A DNA stretch of 64,000 bases from Myxococcales bacterium. Lineage in GTDB: Bacteria; Myxococcota_A; Polyangia; Haliangiales; Haliangiaceae. The position numbers were made by a program, and so were the translations under genes. The stretch's first letter is position 1, and every line of letters begins with the position of its first letter. The notes under the pieces are model-generated. The model made no database searches, had not been told where the DNA came from, and worked only from the letters and a program-made list of their open reading frames with translations. Below, in pieces: positions 27,268 to 37,799 of this stretch. Location of the stretch: positions 83,515 to 147,514 of the forward strand of contig CANKMW010000007.1 of the NCBI GenBank assembly GCA_947483555.1. The letters run 5' to 3'.

Positions 27268-28683
27268 ATGATCGCGCGCACCACCGGGGCAGCTGGCAGC
27301 GAGTTCGTCGGCCGCGCCGCCGAGCTGGAGCTTCTCGAGGACGCCTGGCGCGCGCGCGGTTCCGCGTTCGTCCCCATCTACGGCCGGCGTCGGATCGGCA
27401 AGAGCGAGCTCATCCTCCACTTCCTGCGCGACAAGCCGGCGATCTACCACGTCGGCAAGGTCGCACCGCCGGCGCTCCAGATCCGCGAGTTCCTCGCCGA
27501 AGCCGCACGCACCCTGGACCAGCCCCTGCTGGCCCAGCTTCCGGCGACCGACTGGCGCGCTGCACTCGACGCCGTCGACCGGCAGTGGAAGCGGGACGGC
27601 AAGCTGGCGATCGTCCTCGACGAGTTCCAGTGGAGCGCCGGCGCGAGCCCCGAGCTGCCCTCGCTGTTGCAGGAGCTGTGGGATCGACGCTGGAAGAAGG
27701 ACGGCAAGTTGATGCTGATCCTGTGCGGATCGTTCGTCGGCTTCATGGAGCGCGAGGTGCTCGGCAAGCAGAGCCCGCTGTTCGGACGACGCACGGCCCA
27801 GATCCATCTGCAGCCGTTCGGCTACCGGGAGGCCGCCGAGTTCCACCCGCAATGGTCGCTGGTCAACCGCGCCCGCGCCTACTTCGTCTGCGGCGGCGTG
27901 CCGATGTACTTGAAGACGTTCGACCCGGCGCGCTCGTTCGAATCCAACGTCGAGGCGAATCTGCTGTCCGAATTCTCGCCGATGTTCCGGGAGCCGGAGT
28001 TCCTCCTGCGTGAAGAGCTGCGCGACGTCGAGAACTATCACGCGGTGCTGAGCTCGATCGCCGCCCACCACACCACCGTCAAGGCCATCGCCGTGGCCAG
28101 CGGCCTGCCCGAGCGCAGCCTGCACTATTACCTCGAGCAGCTGGTTCAGCTCGGCTACGTGGCCCGCCGCCACCCGATGACGCGAGCGCGACCCAGCGCG
28201 CGCATCGTGCGCTTCGTGCTCGAGGATCCGTTGCTGCGCTTCTGGTTCCACTTCGTCTTTCCGCACCGCAGCTTCGTGCAGCAGATGGGACCGGCCCGTT
28301 CATTCACCGAGCTGATCAAGCCGCAGCTCGAGGCCTACTTCGGCGGCTGCTTCGAGCGTCTGTGCCGCGAGGCGCTACCGGTGCTCTACGCGCGCGAGCG
28401 GGTTCGGGCTGCCTACCGGGTCGGCGAATACTGGAGTAAGGATGTCCAGATCGACGTCGTCGGGGTGCGCGACGATGCCTGGATCGATCTGGCCGAGTGC
28501 AAGTGGGGAGCAGTCGGGTCGGCGCCAGCGCTGGCCGCCGAGCTCGAGACCAAGGTTCGGGCGTTCCCGAATCCGCGCGGCGACACCATCGGGCGGCGCC
28601 TGTTCACGCGCGCCAGACCGTCAGCGGCACGCGCGCGAACCCAGCCGACCTGGCATTCGCTCGACGATCTGTACGACGCCTGA
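27268..28683 (+). CDS. archaeal-type AAA ATPase with DUF234/PD-(D/E)XK-like C-terminus
   Basis: A 471-aa protein of the ATPase_2 + DUF234 architecture. Walker A GRRRIGKS (39-46), a variant GRRxxGKS/T loop usual in this family; Walker B LAIVLDEF (113-120). A winged-helix-like segment follows (about 270-320: VKAIAVASGLPERSLHYYLEQLVQLGYV). The C-terminus has VQIDVVGV ... LAECKW, that is D396, E410-x-K412, matching a PD-(D/E)XK nuclease core, to which DUF234 is related. These genes are patchily distributed and often linked to mobile DNA; their role is unknown. The ATG at 27268 was chosen because the in-frame extension to 27202 only translates the direct repeats. Confidence 0.85.
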   Translation: MIARTTGAAGSEFVGRAAELELLEDAWRARGSAFVPIYGRRRIGKSELILHFLRDKPAIYHVGKVAPPALQIREFLAEAARTLDQPLLAQLPATDWRAALDAVDRQWKRDGKLAIVLDEFQWSAGASPELPSLLQELWDRRWKKDGKLMLILCGSFVGFMEREVLGKQSPLFGRRTAQIHLQPFGYREAAEFHPQWSLVNRARAYFVCGGVPMYLKTFDPARSFESNVEANLLSEFSPMFREPEFLLREELRDVENYHAVLSSIAAHHTTVKAIAVASGLPERSLHYYLEQLVQLGYVARRHPMTRARPSARIVRFVLEDPLLRFWFHFVFPHRSFVQQMGPARSFTELIKPQLEAYFGGCFERLCREALPVLYARERVRAAYRVGEYWSKDVQIDVVGVRDDAWIDLAECKWGAVGSAPALAAELETKVRAFPNPRGDTIGRRLFTRARPSAARARTQPTWHSLDDLYDA

Positions 28684-28691
28684 GAGATTGC

Positions 28692-30200
28692 TCAGAACCC
28701 CGGCGGCCGGCGGTCTTTCCACGGCTGCGCGCGCTCGACCTGCCCGGCCACGCGCAGCAACGTGGCCTCGTCACCGAACTGGCCGACGAGCTGGACGCCG
28801 ACCGGCAGGCCATCGGCGGTCCAGTGCAGCGGCAGGCTGCACGCTGGCTGACCGGTGGCGTTGAACGGCGCCGTGAACGGGGCGAAGCCCCAGGCGTTGG
28901 CGGCGATCCGATGCAGCGCGCCGAGCTTGTACAGCAGCGCACCGATCGGCAGCCGCTGCGCGACCTCGAGCAGCGCGGCCTCGGCGCCCTTGGACGCCAG
29001 CGCGCCGATCGCGACCGGCGGCTGAGCCAGGGTCGGCGTGAGCAGCAGATCGTGGCGCGCGAAGAAGCCAGCCAGCTGGCGACTGGTGCGGCGCAAGCGG
29101 CGCGACGCCAGCGCGAAGTCACGCGCCGGTACCGCCGCGCCGAGGCGGGCCAGCGCCATGGTCTCCTTCTCGAGCTCGCCGATCCGCGCTGGCCGGCCGA
29201 TCAGCGCCTCGGCCTCGGCGACGTCGGCGGCCGTCTCGCCGACCAGCATCAGGACGAAGTCGATCGCAAACGCCTCGGCGTCGAACACCGGGTGCTCCTC
29301 GACGACCTGGTGGCCGAGCTCGCGCAGGAGCGCGGCCGCGTCCTCGACGGCGCGGACGCACTCGGGATGAACGTCGGCCTTGATCAGCGCCCGGGTGGTG
29401 TAGGCGATCCGCAGCCGGCCGGGCGCCGCGCTCACCTCGGCCAGGAACGGCCGGGCCCGCGGCGGCGCCAGATAGGGCGCGCCGGGGTCGTCACCGTGGA
29501 TGGCGTCGAGCATCGCCGCCGAATCGCGGACCGTGCGGGTCAGCACGTGCTCGATGGCGCAGCCCTGCCAGGCCTCGCCGACGTCGGGCCCGAGCGGCGT
29601 GCGGCCGCGAGTCGGCTTGAGCCCGAACAGGCCGCAGCACGACGCCGGGATGCGGATCGAGCCACCGCCGTCGCCGCCGCCAGCCACCGGCACGAAGCCG
29701 GCCGCCACCGCCGCCGCCGCGCCGCCACTCGAGCCGCCGCTGGTCCGCGCGAGGTTCCACGGGTTGCGGGTCGGCCCGTACGCCAGGGGCTCGGTGACCG
29801 GCAACAGGCCGAGCTCGGGCGTGTTGGTCTTGCCGACCACGATGAGGCCGGCCTTGCGGTAGCGCGTGGCCAGCTCGCTGTCGTGAGGCGCGACCCAACC
29901 CGCGAGTAGCCGTGTGCCGCGGGCCTGCGGCTCGCCCTTCCACGTCGAGACCAGGTCCTTGGCCAGGAACGGCACGCCGCGAAACGGCGCGTCGGCCGCG
30001 GCCACGCCGCTGCCCGCCGGTTGTTCGGCGCTGCGGCGCGCGGCGTCGTAAAGGCGGTGGATGACCGCGTTGAGGCGCGGGTTGTCGCGCTCGATGCGCT
30101 CGATCGCCTCGGCGACCAGCTCGCGGGGATGGACCTGGCCGCGGGCCACCAGGTCGGCGAGCCCGAGGGCGTCGTAGGTCGCGTACTCGCTGAAACCCAT
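28692..30200 (-). CDS. amidase-signature-family hydrolase
   Basis: A 502-aa enzyme of the amidase signature family. The Ser-cisSer-Lys site is complete: the Lys in FLAKDL (about residue 82), the Gly/Ser box [12 protein letters not shown], and the nucleophile region [27 protein letters not shown]. Members hydrolyse amide bonds (6-aminohexanoate cyclic dimer, aryl amides, glutaminyl-tRNA in GatA). No gatB or gatC is nearby and the gene is longer than typical GatA, so a catabolic amidase is likelier. It is convergent with the ATPase gene, eight bases from its stop, and divergent from the SPFH gene. A TAGGCT box sits seven bases before the ATG. Confidence 0.9.
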   Translation of the reverse strand: MGFSEYATYDALGLADLVARGQVHPRELVAEAIERIERDNPRLNAVIHRLYDAARRSAEQPAGSGVAAADAPFRGVPFLAKDLVSTWKGEPQARGTRLLAGWVAPHDSELATRYRKAGLIVVGKTNTPELGLLPVTEPLAYGPTRNPWNLARTSGGSSGGAAAAVAAGFVPVAGGGDGGGSIRIPASCCGLFGLKPTRGRTPLGPDVGEAWQGCAIEHVLTRTVRDSAAMLDAIHGDDPGAPYLAPPRARPFLAEVSAAPGRLRIAYTTRALIKADVHPECVRAVEDAAALLRELGHQVVEEHPVFDAEAFAIDFVLMLVGETAADVAEAEALIGRPARIGELEKETMALARLGAAVPARDFALASRRLRRTSRQLAGFFARHDLLLTPTLAQPPVAIGALASKGAEAALLEVAQRLPIGALLYKLGALHRIAANAWGFAPFTAPFNATGQPACSLPLHWTADGLPVGVQLVGQFGDEATLLRVAGQVERAQPWKDRRPPGF

Positions 30201-30207
30201 GCCGGCG

Positions 30208-30213
30208 AGCCTA
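30208..30213 (-). promoter_or_regulatory. -10-like TAGGCT before the amidase
   Basis: On minus, TAGGCT is followed by seven bases and the ATG at 30200. No Shine-Dalgarno is visible. Confidence 0.5.
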
Positions 30214-30228
30214 CACCGAAGGCCCTCC

Positions 30229-30257
30229 TTGACATCGTGTCCCTAGGACACTATTAT
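30229..30257 (+). promoter_or_regulatory. sigma-70 promoter with embedded palindromic operator (SPFH gene)
   Basis: TTGACA (30229-30234), a 17-bp spacer and TATTAT (30252-30257) form a near-perfect housekeeping promoter. The spacer holds the palindrome GTGTCC-CTA-GGACAC (30237-30251), a likely repressor site. The A/T-rich island stands out from the GC-rich surroundings. Confidence 0.75.
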
Positions 30258-30286
30258 GGTGTCACACACACACGAAGCAACGGAGC

Positions 30287-30311
30287 CCCTTCGACAGGCT
30301 CAGGACAGGCC
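30287..30311. repeat. dispersed palindromic element, short copy
   Basis: CCCTTCGACAGGCTCAGGAC plus GGCC-flanking bases: the same CTTCGAC/CTCAGGAC arms as the other copies, in a compact form. It lies in the 5' leader, five bases before the SPFH start. Confidence 0.7.
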
Positions 30312-30315
30312 CACG

Positions 30316-31269
30316 ATGTTCGGAATCGCTTACCTGAAGACGCCCCCCACCACCTACGTGCTGCACTACAAGGCCGGCAAGGTGAAGCGCGAGGGCAAGG
30401 GGTTGTCGTTCCTCTACTACCGGCCGACCTCGACGGTGGTGCTGGTGCCGATGGCCAGCGCCGACGTGCCGTTCGTGTTCAACGACGTCACCGCCGACTT
30501 CCAGGAGGTGACGGTGCAAGGCCAGCTCACCTACCGGGTCGCCGACCCCAAGAAGCTGGCCGCGCTGCTCGACTTCAGCGTCGACGGCAGCGGCCGCCAC
30601 CGCTCGGAGGACCCTGGCAAGCTCGAGGAGCGCCTCATCCACGTCACCCAGGTGCTGGCCCAGGCGGTGGTCGGGCGCCTCGCGCTGCGCGACGCGCTGG
30701 CGGCCTCCGAGACCCTGGTCCGCGAGGTGTCGGCCGGGCTGCGGGCCGCCGAGGCGGTGACCATGCTCGGCCTCGAACCGCTGGCGCTGTCGATCCTGTC
30801 GGTGCGACCGACGCCGGAGATGTCGCGCGCGCTCGAGGCCGAGGCCCGCGAGCAGCTGCAGCGCGAGGCCGACTCGTCGATCTACGCCCGCCGCAACGCC
30901 GCGGTCGAGCAGGAGCGCATCATCAAGGAGAGCGAGCTCAACACCGAGCTGGCCGTCGAGGCCAAGAAGCAGGAGATCCGCGAGAAGAAGATGGCGGCCG
31001 ACATCGCCGTCGAGCAGCAGCGCACCGCCCTCATCACGCGCCAGGTCGAGAACGACAAGCAGGCCGCCGACAGCCGCGCCTACGCGCTCGAGGCCACCCT
31101 GGCCCCGCTGCGCCAGGCCGACTGGAAGACCTTGATGGCGGTGTCGAGCGGCGGCGGTGATCCCAAGCTGATGATCGCGCTCGCCTTCCGCGAGCTGGCC
31201 GAGAACGCCGCCAAGATCGGCGAGCTCAACATCAGCCCCGACCTCCTGAAGTCGTTGCTCGGCAAGTGA
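30316..31269 (+). CDS. SPFH/band-7 domain protein
   Basis: A 317-aa protein. The N-terminal half is a band-7 fold (VPMASADVPFVFNDVTADFQEVTVQGQLTYRVADP). The C-terminal half is a long charged coiled coil (EQLQREADSSIYARRNAAVEQERIIKESELNTEL...KKQEIREKK) that drives oligomerisation in flotillin-like proteins. There is no clear transmembrane helix, so it would associate peripherally. It is followed 11 bases later by an NAD-kinase-like gene, in one operon. The ATG at 30316 was chosen because the in-frame ATG at 30256 lies inside the -10 box and would translate the repeat element. Control by a repressor at the palindrome is likely. Confidence 0.85.
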   Translation: MFGIAYLKTPPTTYVLHYKAGKVKREGKGLSFLYYRPTSTVVLVPMASADVPFVFNDVTADFQEVTVQGQLTYRVADPKKLAALLDFSVDGSGRHRSEDPGKLEERLIHVTQVLAQAVVGRLALRDALAASETLVREVSAGLRAAEAVTMLGLEPLALSILSVRPTPEMSRALEAEAREQLQREADSSIYARRNAAVEQERIIKESELNTELAVEAKKQEIREKKMAADIAVEQQRTALITRQVENDKQAADSRAYALEATLAPLRQADWKTLMAVSSGGGDPKLMIALAFRELAENAAKIGELNISPDLLKSLLGK

Positions 31270-31280
31270 GCGGGTGAACC

Positions 31281-32216
31281 ATGTCGCCGTCGCCGTCGTA
31301 CGAGAAGCTGGTCCTGGTCACGCGCAAGACGCGCCTGCAGCAGCTGGTCGAGCGCTTCAACAGCCGCGGCCAGGCTCGGTTCTACATCGAGCACGCCGGC
31401 GGCGACTTTTCTGACTACGCCGCCGAGGACGACGCCTACACCCGCTCGCTCGACGGGCTCCACCGCGCGCTCGACCTCGGCTTGCGCGTGCAGACGCTCG
31501 AGCGCGCCATCGTGCCGACCTTCCTGTTCGCGCCCACCGATCTGGTGGTCGCGGTCGGCCAGGACGGTCTGGTCGCCAACGTCGCCAAGTACGCCGGCGC
31601 CCAGCCGATCGTGGCGGTCAATCCCGATCCGGCGCGCTTCGACGGCGTGCTGCTGCCGTTCCAGCCGGCGCAGGCGCGCGCCGCGGTCAGCCGCATGCTC
31701 GACGGCAGCGCCCGCGTCCGCGAGGTCACGCTGGCGGTGGCCCGGCTCGCCGACGGCCAGCGCCTGCTCGCCTTCAACGACCTCTACATCGGCGCCCGGA
31801 CCCACGTGTCGGCCCGCTACTCGATCCGGCTCGGCGACGGCAACGAGACCCAGTCGTCGAGCGGCGTGCTGGTCTCGACCGGCGCCGGCTCGACCGGCTG
31901 GCTGTCGTCGGTGTTCAACATGGCCGCCGGGGTGGCGGCGTTCACCGGCGGCACCGCCGGCACGCCGCCGCAGCTCGCCTGGGAAGATCCGCGCCTGCTG
32001 TTCGTGGTCCGTGAACCGTTCGCCAGCAAGCAGTCGACGATCCGCCTGGTCGCCGGCACGATCGGTCCCGGCCAGGCGCTCACGATCGAGTCGCACATGC
32101 CGACCGGCGGCGTCATCTTCTCCGACGGCGTCGAGGCCGACGCCCTCGGCTTCGACGCCGGCGCGATCGTCACCATCGCCGCCGCCGAGCAGCGCACCCG
32201 GCTGGTGGTCGGTTAG
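31281..32216 (+). CDS. NAD-kinase-like (ATP-NAD kinase fold) protein
   Basis: A 311-aa protein. The fold of NAD/diacylglycerol kinases is seen in VVAVGQDGLVANVAKY (where NAD kinases have GGDGT), FNDLYIGARTHVSARYSI (in place of NE) and SSGVLVSTGAGSTGW (in place of DGLIVSTPTGSTAY). The catalytic Asp of the first motif is retained, but the second Gly and the Thr of GGDGT are replaced by Gln and Leu, so the substrate may be another nucleotide or sugar. It probably acts with the SPFH protein encoded 11 bases upstream; this pairing is not one I can assign to a known pathway. Confidence 0.75.
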   Translation: MSPSPSYEKLVLVTRKTRLQQLVERFNSRGQARFYIEHAGGDFSDYAAEDDAYTRSLDGLHRALDLGLRVQTLERAIVPTFLFAPTDLVVAVGQDGLVANVAKYAGAQPIVAVNPDPARFDGVLLPFQPAQARAAVSRMLDGSARVREVTLAVARLADGQRLLAFNDLYIGARTHVSARYSIRLGDGNETQSSSGVLVSTGAGSTGWLSSVFNMAAGVAAFTGGTAGTPPQLAWEDPRLLFVVREPFASKQSTIRLVAGTIGPGQALTIESHMPTGGVIFSDGVEADALGFDAGAIVTIAAAEQRTRLVVG

Positions 32217-32230
32217 CCCCCAGACCCGGT

Positions 32231-32332
32231 CGTCCTGAGCGATGGCCGAGCGCCAGCGAGGCCGAGTCGAAGGACGCACAACGTCGAAATGCGTCCTTCG
32301 ACTCGGCCGCTGCGCGTCCTCGCTCAGGGTGA
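32231..32332. repeat. two facing palindromic elements forming an 18-bp hairpin
   Basis: One copy (CGTCCTGAGCGA ... GAGTCGAAGGACGCA, 32231-32278) faces an inverted copy (32290-32332). The inner arms 32261-32278 and 32290-32307 are perfect 18-bp complements with an 11-nt loop. Transcribed, this would be a very stable hairpin after the NAD-kinase-like gene and may end transcription. Confidence 0.85.
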
Positions 32333-32548
32333 CCGGATGGTGGAATTGATCGGCTTGACTGCGGTTGTCGCGATGACTGCCGGTACGTGACCGGCATTGC
32401 GGCTAGCCCATCATGCGCACCCGGCTGGTAGCCCCGCCCTTGCAGCCAGACACCAGAGTCAGCGTCAGGATCCGGAGCAGCTGTCCGCGCACGCCGTGCG
32501 ATACCGGGATCGGCCCCATTCCGCTTCCCCGCGCCGGCCCCAGCGCGG

Positions 32549-32554
32549 TAAACG
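32549..32554 (+). promoter_or_regulatory. -10-like TAAACG before carB
   Basis: TAAACG ends six bases before ATG 32561. No Shine-Dalgarno is present. Confidence 0.45.
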
Positions 32555-32560
32555 TGCGCC

Positions 32561-35793
<3,233 letters not shown>

Positions 35794-35797
<4 letters not shown>

Positions 35798-36303
35798 GCG
35801 ACAAGTTCCCGATGACGCCGGCCGGCCACGCCTGGATGCGCAAGCAGCTCAAGAAGCTGAAGGAGGTCGACCGGATCGCGGTCGCCCGGGCGATCGAGAT
35901 CGCGCGCGGCCACGGCGATCTGTCCGAGAACGCCGACTACTCGGCGGCCAAGGAGCAGCAGGGCATGATCGAGGCCAAGGTCCGCGACTTCGACGCCAAG
36001 CTGTCGCTGGCCGAGATCATCGACCCGACCCGGCTGTCCGGCGACCGGGTGCAGTTCGGCGCCACCGTCACGATCGAGGACAGCGAGAGCGGCGAGACGT
36101 CGACCTACACGATCGTCGGCGAGCACGAAGCCGACATCAAGAAGCGGCGCATCTCGCTGGTGGCGCCGGTGGCCCGCGCCCTGCTCGGCAAGCGGGTCGG
36201 CGACGACGTCACGGTCCATTCCCCCAAGGGCAAGCGGGAGGTCGTGATCAGCGCGGTCGAGTGGCTCGCCGTCGGCCCGCCCGACGGCGACCTGCCCGAG
36301 TAG
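35794..36303 (+). CDS. greA: transcription elongation factor GreA
   Basis: A 169-aa protein with the two GreA domains. The N-terminal coiled coil has [20 protein letters not shown], the acidic D-x-x-E-N-A-D-Y tip that enters the RNA polymerase secondary channel and stimulates cleavage of backtracked RNA. The C-terminal FKBP-like domain has [11 protein letters not shown] and [30 protein letters not shown]. The ATG overlaps the carB stop. The carB-greA order is common in Proteobacteria and related groups. Confidence 0.96.
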
Positions 36304-36345
36304 CAGCTTCGGCGACCGGGTTCTGGCGGTGGCCCGGATTCGCGT

Positions 36346-36351
36346 TAGGCT
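36346..36351 (+). promoter_or_regulatory. -10-like TAGGCT before the SUMF1-fold gene
   Basis: TAGGCT ends six bases before GTG 36358, supporting that start. A TTCTGG at 36321-36326 is a weak -35 candidate. Confidence 0.45.
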
Positions 36352-36357
36352 CGACCG

Positions 36358-37380
36358 GTGTCGCGCCGCCTGTTCGTCATCGCCGTCGTGGGCTGCCAGG
36401 CCGCCGTCGCGATGGCTGCGCGCGGACGGACGGTGCGGGTCGAGCACGCGGGCCCCGATCGCGTGCACATCCCGGCCGGGCGCTTCACCATGGGCCTGCC
36501 GGCCGAGGACGTCGAGGTCCTGCTCGAGGAGTGCCACGTGGCGGTCGGCTCGTCGACCGATCCACGCTTCGATCACTGCGGCAGCTGGGGCCTGGCGCTC
36601 AGCCGCCGCACCCACCGCGAGGTGTGGATCGACGGGTTCTGGATGGAGGTCGGCGAGGTCACGACGGCGGCGTACCGGCACTGCGCCCGGGCCGGCGCGT
36701 GCGACATCGGGCCGCTGGTCTCGGGTGACACCCGCCATCTCGGCGACTCGCTCCCGATCGTCAACGTCACCCGCGCCGAGGCGATGACGTACTGCGAGTG
36801 GCGCGGCGGGCGGCTGCCGACCGAGGCCGAGTGGGAGCGCGCGGCGCGCGGCGACGACCCCACCGACCCGAGCAACGACCCGCGCACCTGGCCGTGGGGC
36901 AACCAGGCGCGACCCGACGACTTCAACCACGGCAAGGCGCGCGAGCCGGTGCTGCGCCAGCTGGCCGAGGTCGCGCCGCCGTTGACGCTCGCGCTGTCAC
37001 GGGCATCCGCGGATCCCGACGACAGCGACGGCTGGCTGTACGCGGCCCCGCCGGGTCGGTTGCGCTGGAGCGACGGCCCCTTTGGCATCCACGATCAGGC
37101 CGGCAACGTCGCCGAGTGGGTGCTCGATGACTTCGACGAGCTCGGGTTCATCGAGCTGTCGGCCACCAACCCGATGCGGCAGGGGCCACCGGGCAGCGCC
37201 GCGGTGACGCGCGGCGGGAGCTGGCGTGATCCGCCATTCTCGGCCCGCGTCGACGTGCCGAGCTACCAGAGCGCGTTCAAGATCCTGCGACCGCTGGAGC
37301 CCGACACCCGGGCGGTGAACATCGGCTTTCGCTGCGTGTTTGGCGGCGCGGTTCCGGACGCGACGGTGGGGTCGCGGTAG
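36358..37380 (+). CDS. SUMF1/FGE-fold protein without the catalytic Cys pair, exported
   Basis: A 340-aa protein with a GTG start and an N-terminal hydrophobic segment (LFVIAVVGCQAAVAMAA). The formylglycine-generating-enzyme fold is clear: HIPAGRFTMG, VEVGEVTTAAYRHC, LPTEAEWERAARG, GIHDQAGNVAEWVLDDF, RGGSWRD and NIGFRCV. True FGE has a reactive Cys pair shortly after RGGSW; here that stretch (RGGSWRDPPFSARVD) has none, so sulfatase activation is unlikely. A role as a binding or maturation factor of the PvdO/GldJ-type is possible. It is convergent with a lipoprotein gene 14 bases downstream. Confidence 0.85.
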   Translation: MSRRLFVIAVVGCQAAVAMAARGRTVRVEHAGPDRVHIPAGRFTMGLPAEDVEVLLEECHVAVGSSTDPRFDHCGSWGLALSRRTHREVWIDGFWMEVGEVTTAAYRHCARAGACDIGPLVSGDTRHLGDSLPIVNVTRAEAMTYCEWRGGRLPTEAEWERAARGDDPTDPSNDPRTWPWGNQARPDDFNHGKAREPVLRQLAEVAPPLTLALSRASADPDDSDGWLYAAPPGRLRWSDGPFGIHDQAGNVAEWVLDDFDELGFIELSATNPMRQGPPGSAAVTRGGSWRDPPFSARVDVPSYQSAFKILRPLEPDTRAVNIGFRCVFGGAVPDATVGSR

Positions 37381-37394
37381 GCGTCAGGTAGGCG

Positions 37395-37718
37395 TCAGGG
37401 CGCGTCGATGGCCGCGTCGGTCGGCGCATCGGTCGGCGCGTCGAGCGCCGCGTCAGTCGCCGCATCGGGCGGCGACGCGTCGGCCTCCGACGCGTCGAGC
37501 GCCGCATCGATGCCGCCGTCGACGTTCGCACCCACCGACTCGACACAGGTATCGGTGCCCGCCACGCACTGCAGCCCGTCCTCGCAGTCGGCGGTCACCT
37601 GGCAACGCTCGCCGACGCCACTCTTGCAGCCGGCGAGGCCGGCGGCGAGCGCGAGGACGAGCCCGAGGCCGAAACCGCGGGTAGAGGTGACGCGGGACAT
37701 GGGAGACGGACGGCGCAT
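37395..37718 (-). CDS. small Cys-rich lipoprotein with Asp-Ala tail
   Basis: A 107-aa protein. Signal peptide with lipobox LAGC (C31 with this start), then a disulfide-type motif (GERCQVTADCEDGLQCVAGTDTCV) like that in many Myxococcota surface lipoproteins, and a long D-A-x repeat tail ([15 protein letters not shown]). An ATG at 37700 would give a shorter, equally good signal peptide; a TTATCC eight bases before 37718 slightly favours the longer form. Location: probably the outer membrane. Function unknown. Confidence 0.7.
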   Translation of the reverse strand: MRRPSPMSRVTSTRGFGLGLVLALAAGLAGCKSGVGERCQVTADCEDGLQCVAGTDTCVESVGANVDGGIDAALDASEADASPPDAATDAALDAPTDAPTDAAIDAP

Positions 37719-37799
37719 GGAGGTGTTGGATAACACAGACCAGCGGCGGCCGCTCCGGGTTGCCCGGCTCCGTCACTCGCCAGGTGACCGTCCGGCAGG

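Larger units (their letters stand above)
32217..32560. other. intergenic region before carB
   Basis: Holds the paired palindromic element (32231-32332) and nothing else recognisable until the carB -10-like box. The middle part (32340-32540) shows no coding bias that I trust. Confidence 0.6.

Noticed and set aside
36358..37380. Active formylglycine-generating enzyme
   Set aside because: The Cys pair expected after RGGSW is missing, and no sulfatase gene is nearby.
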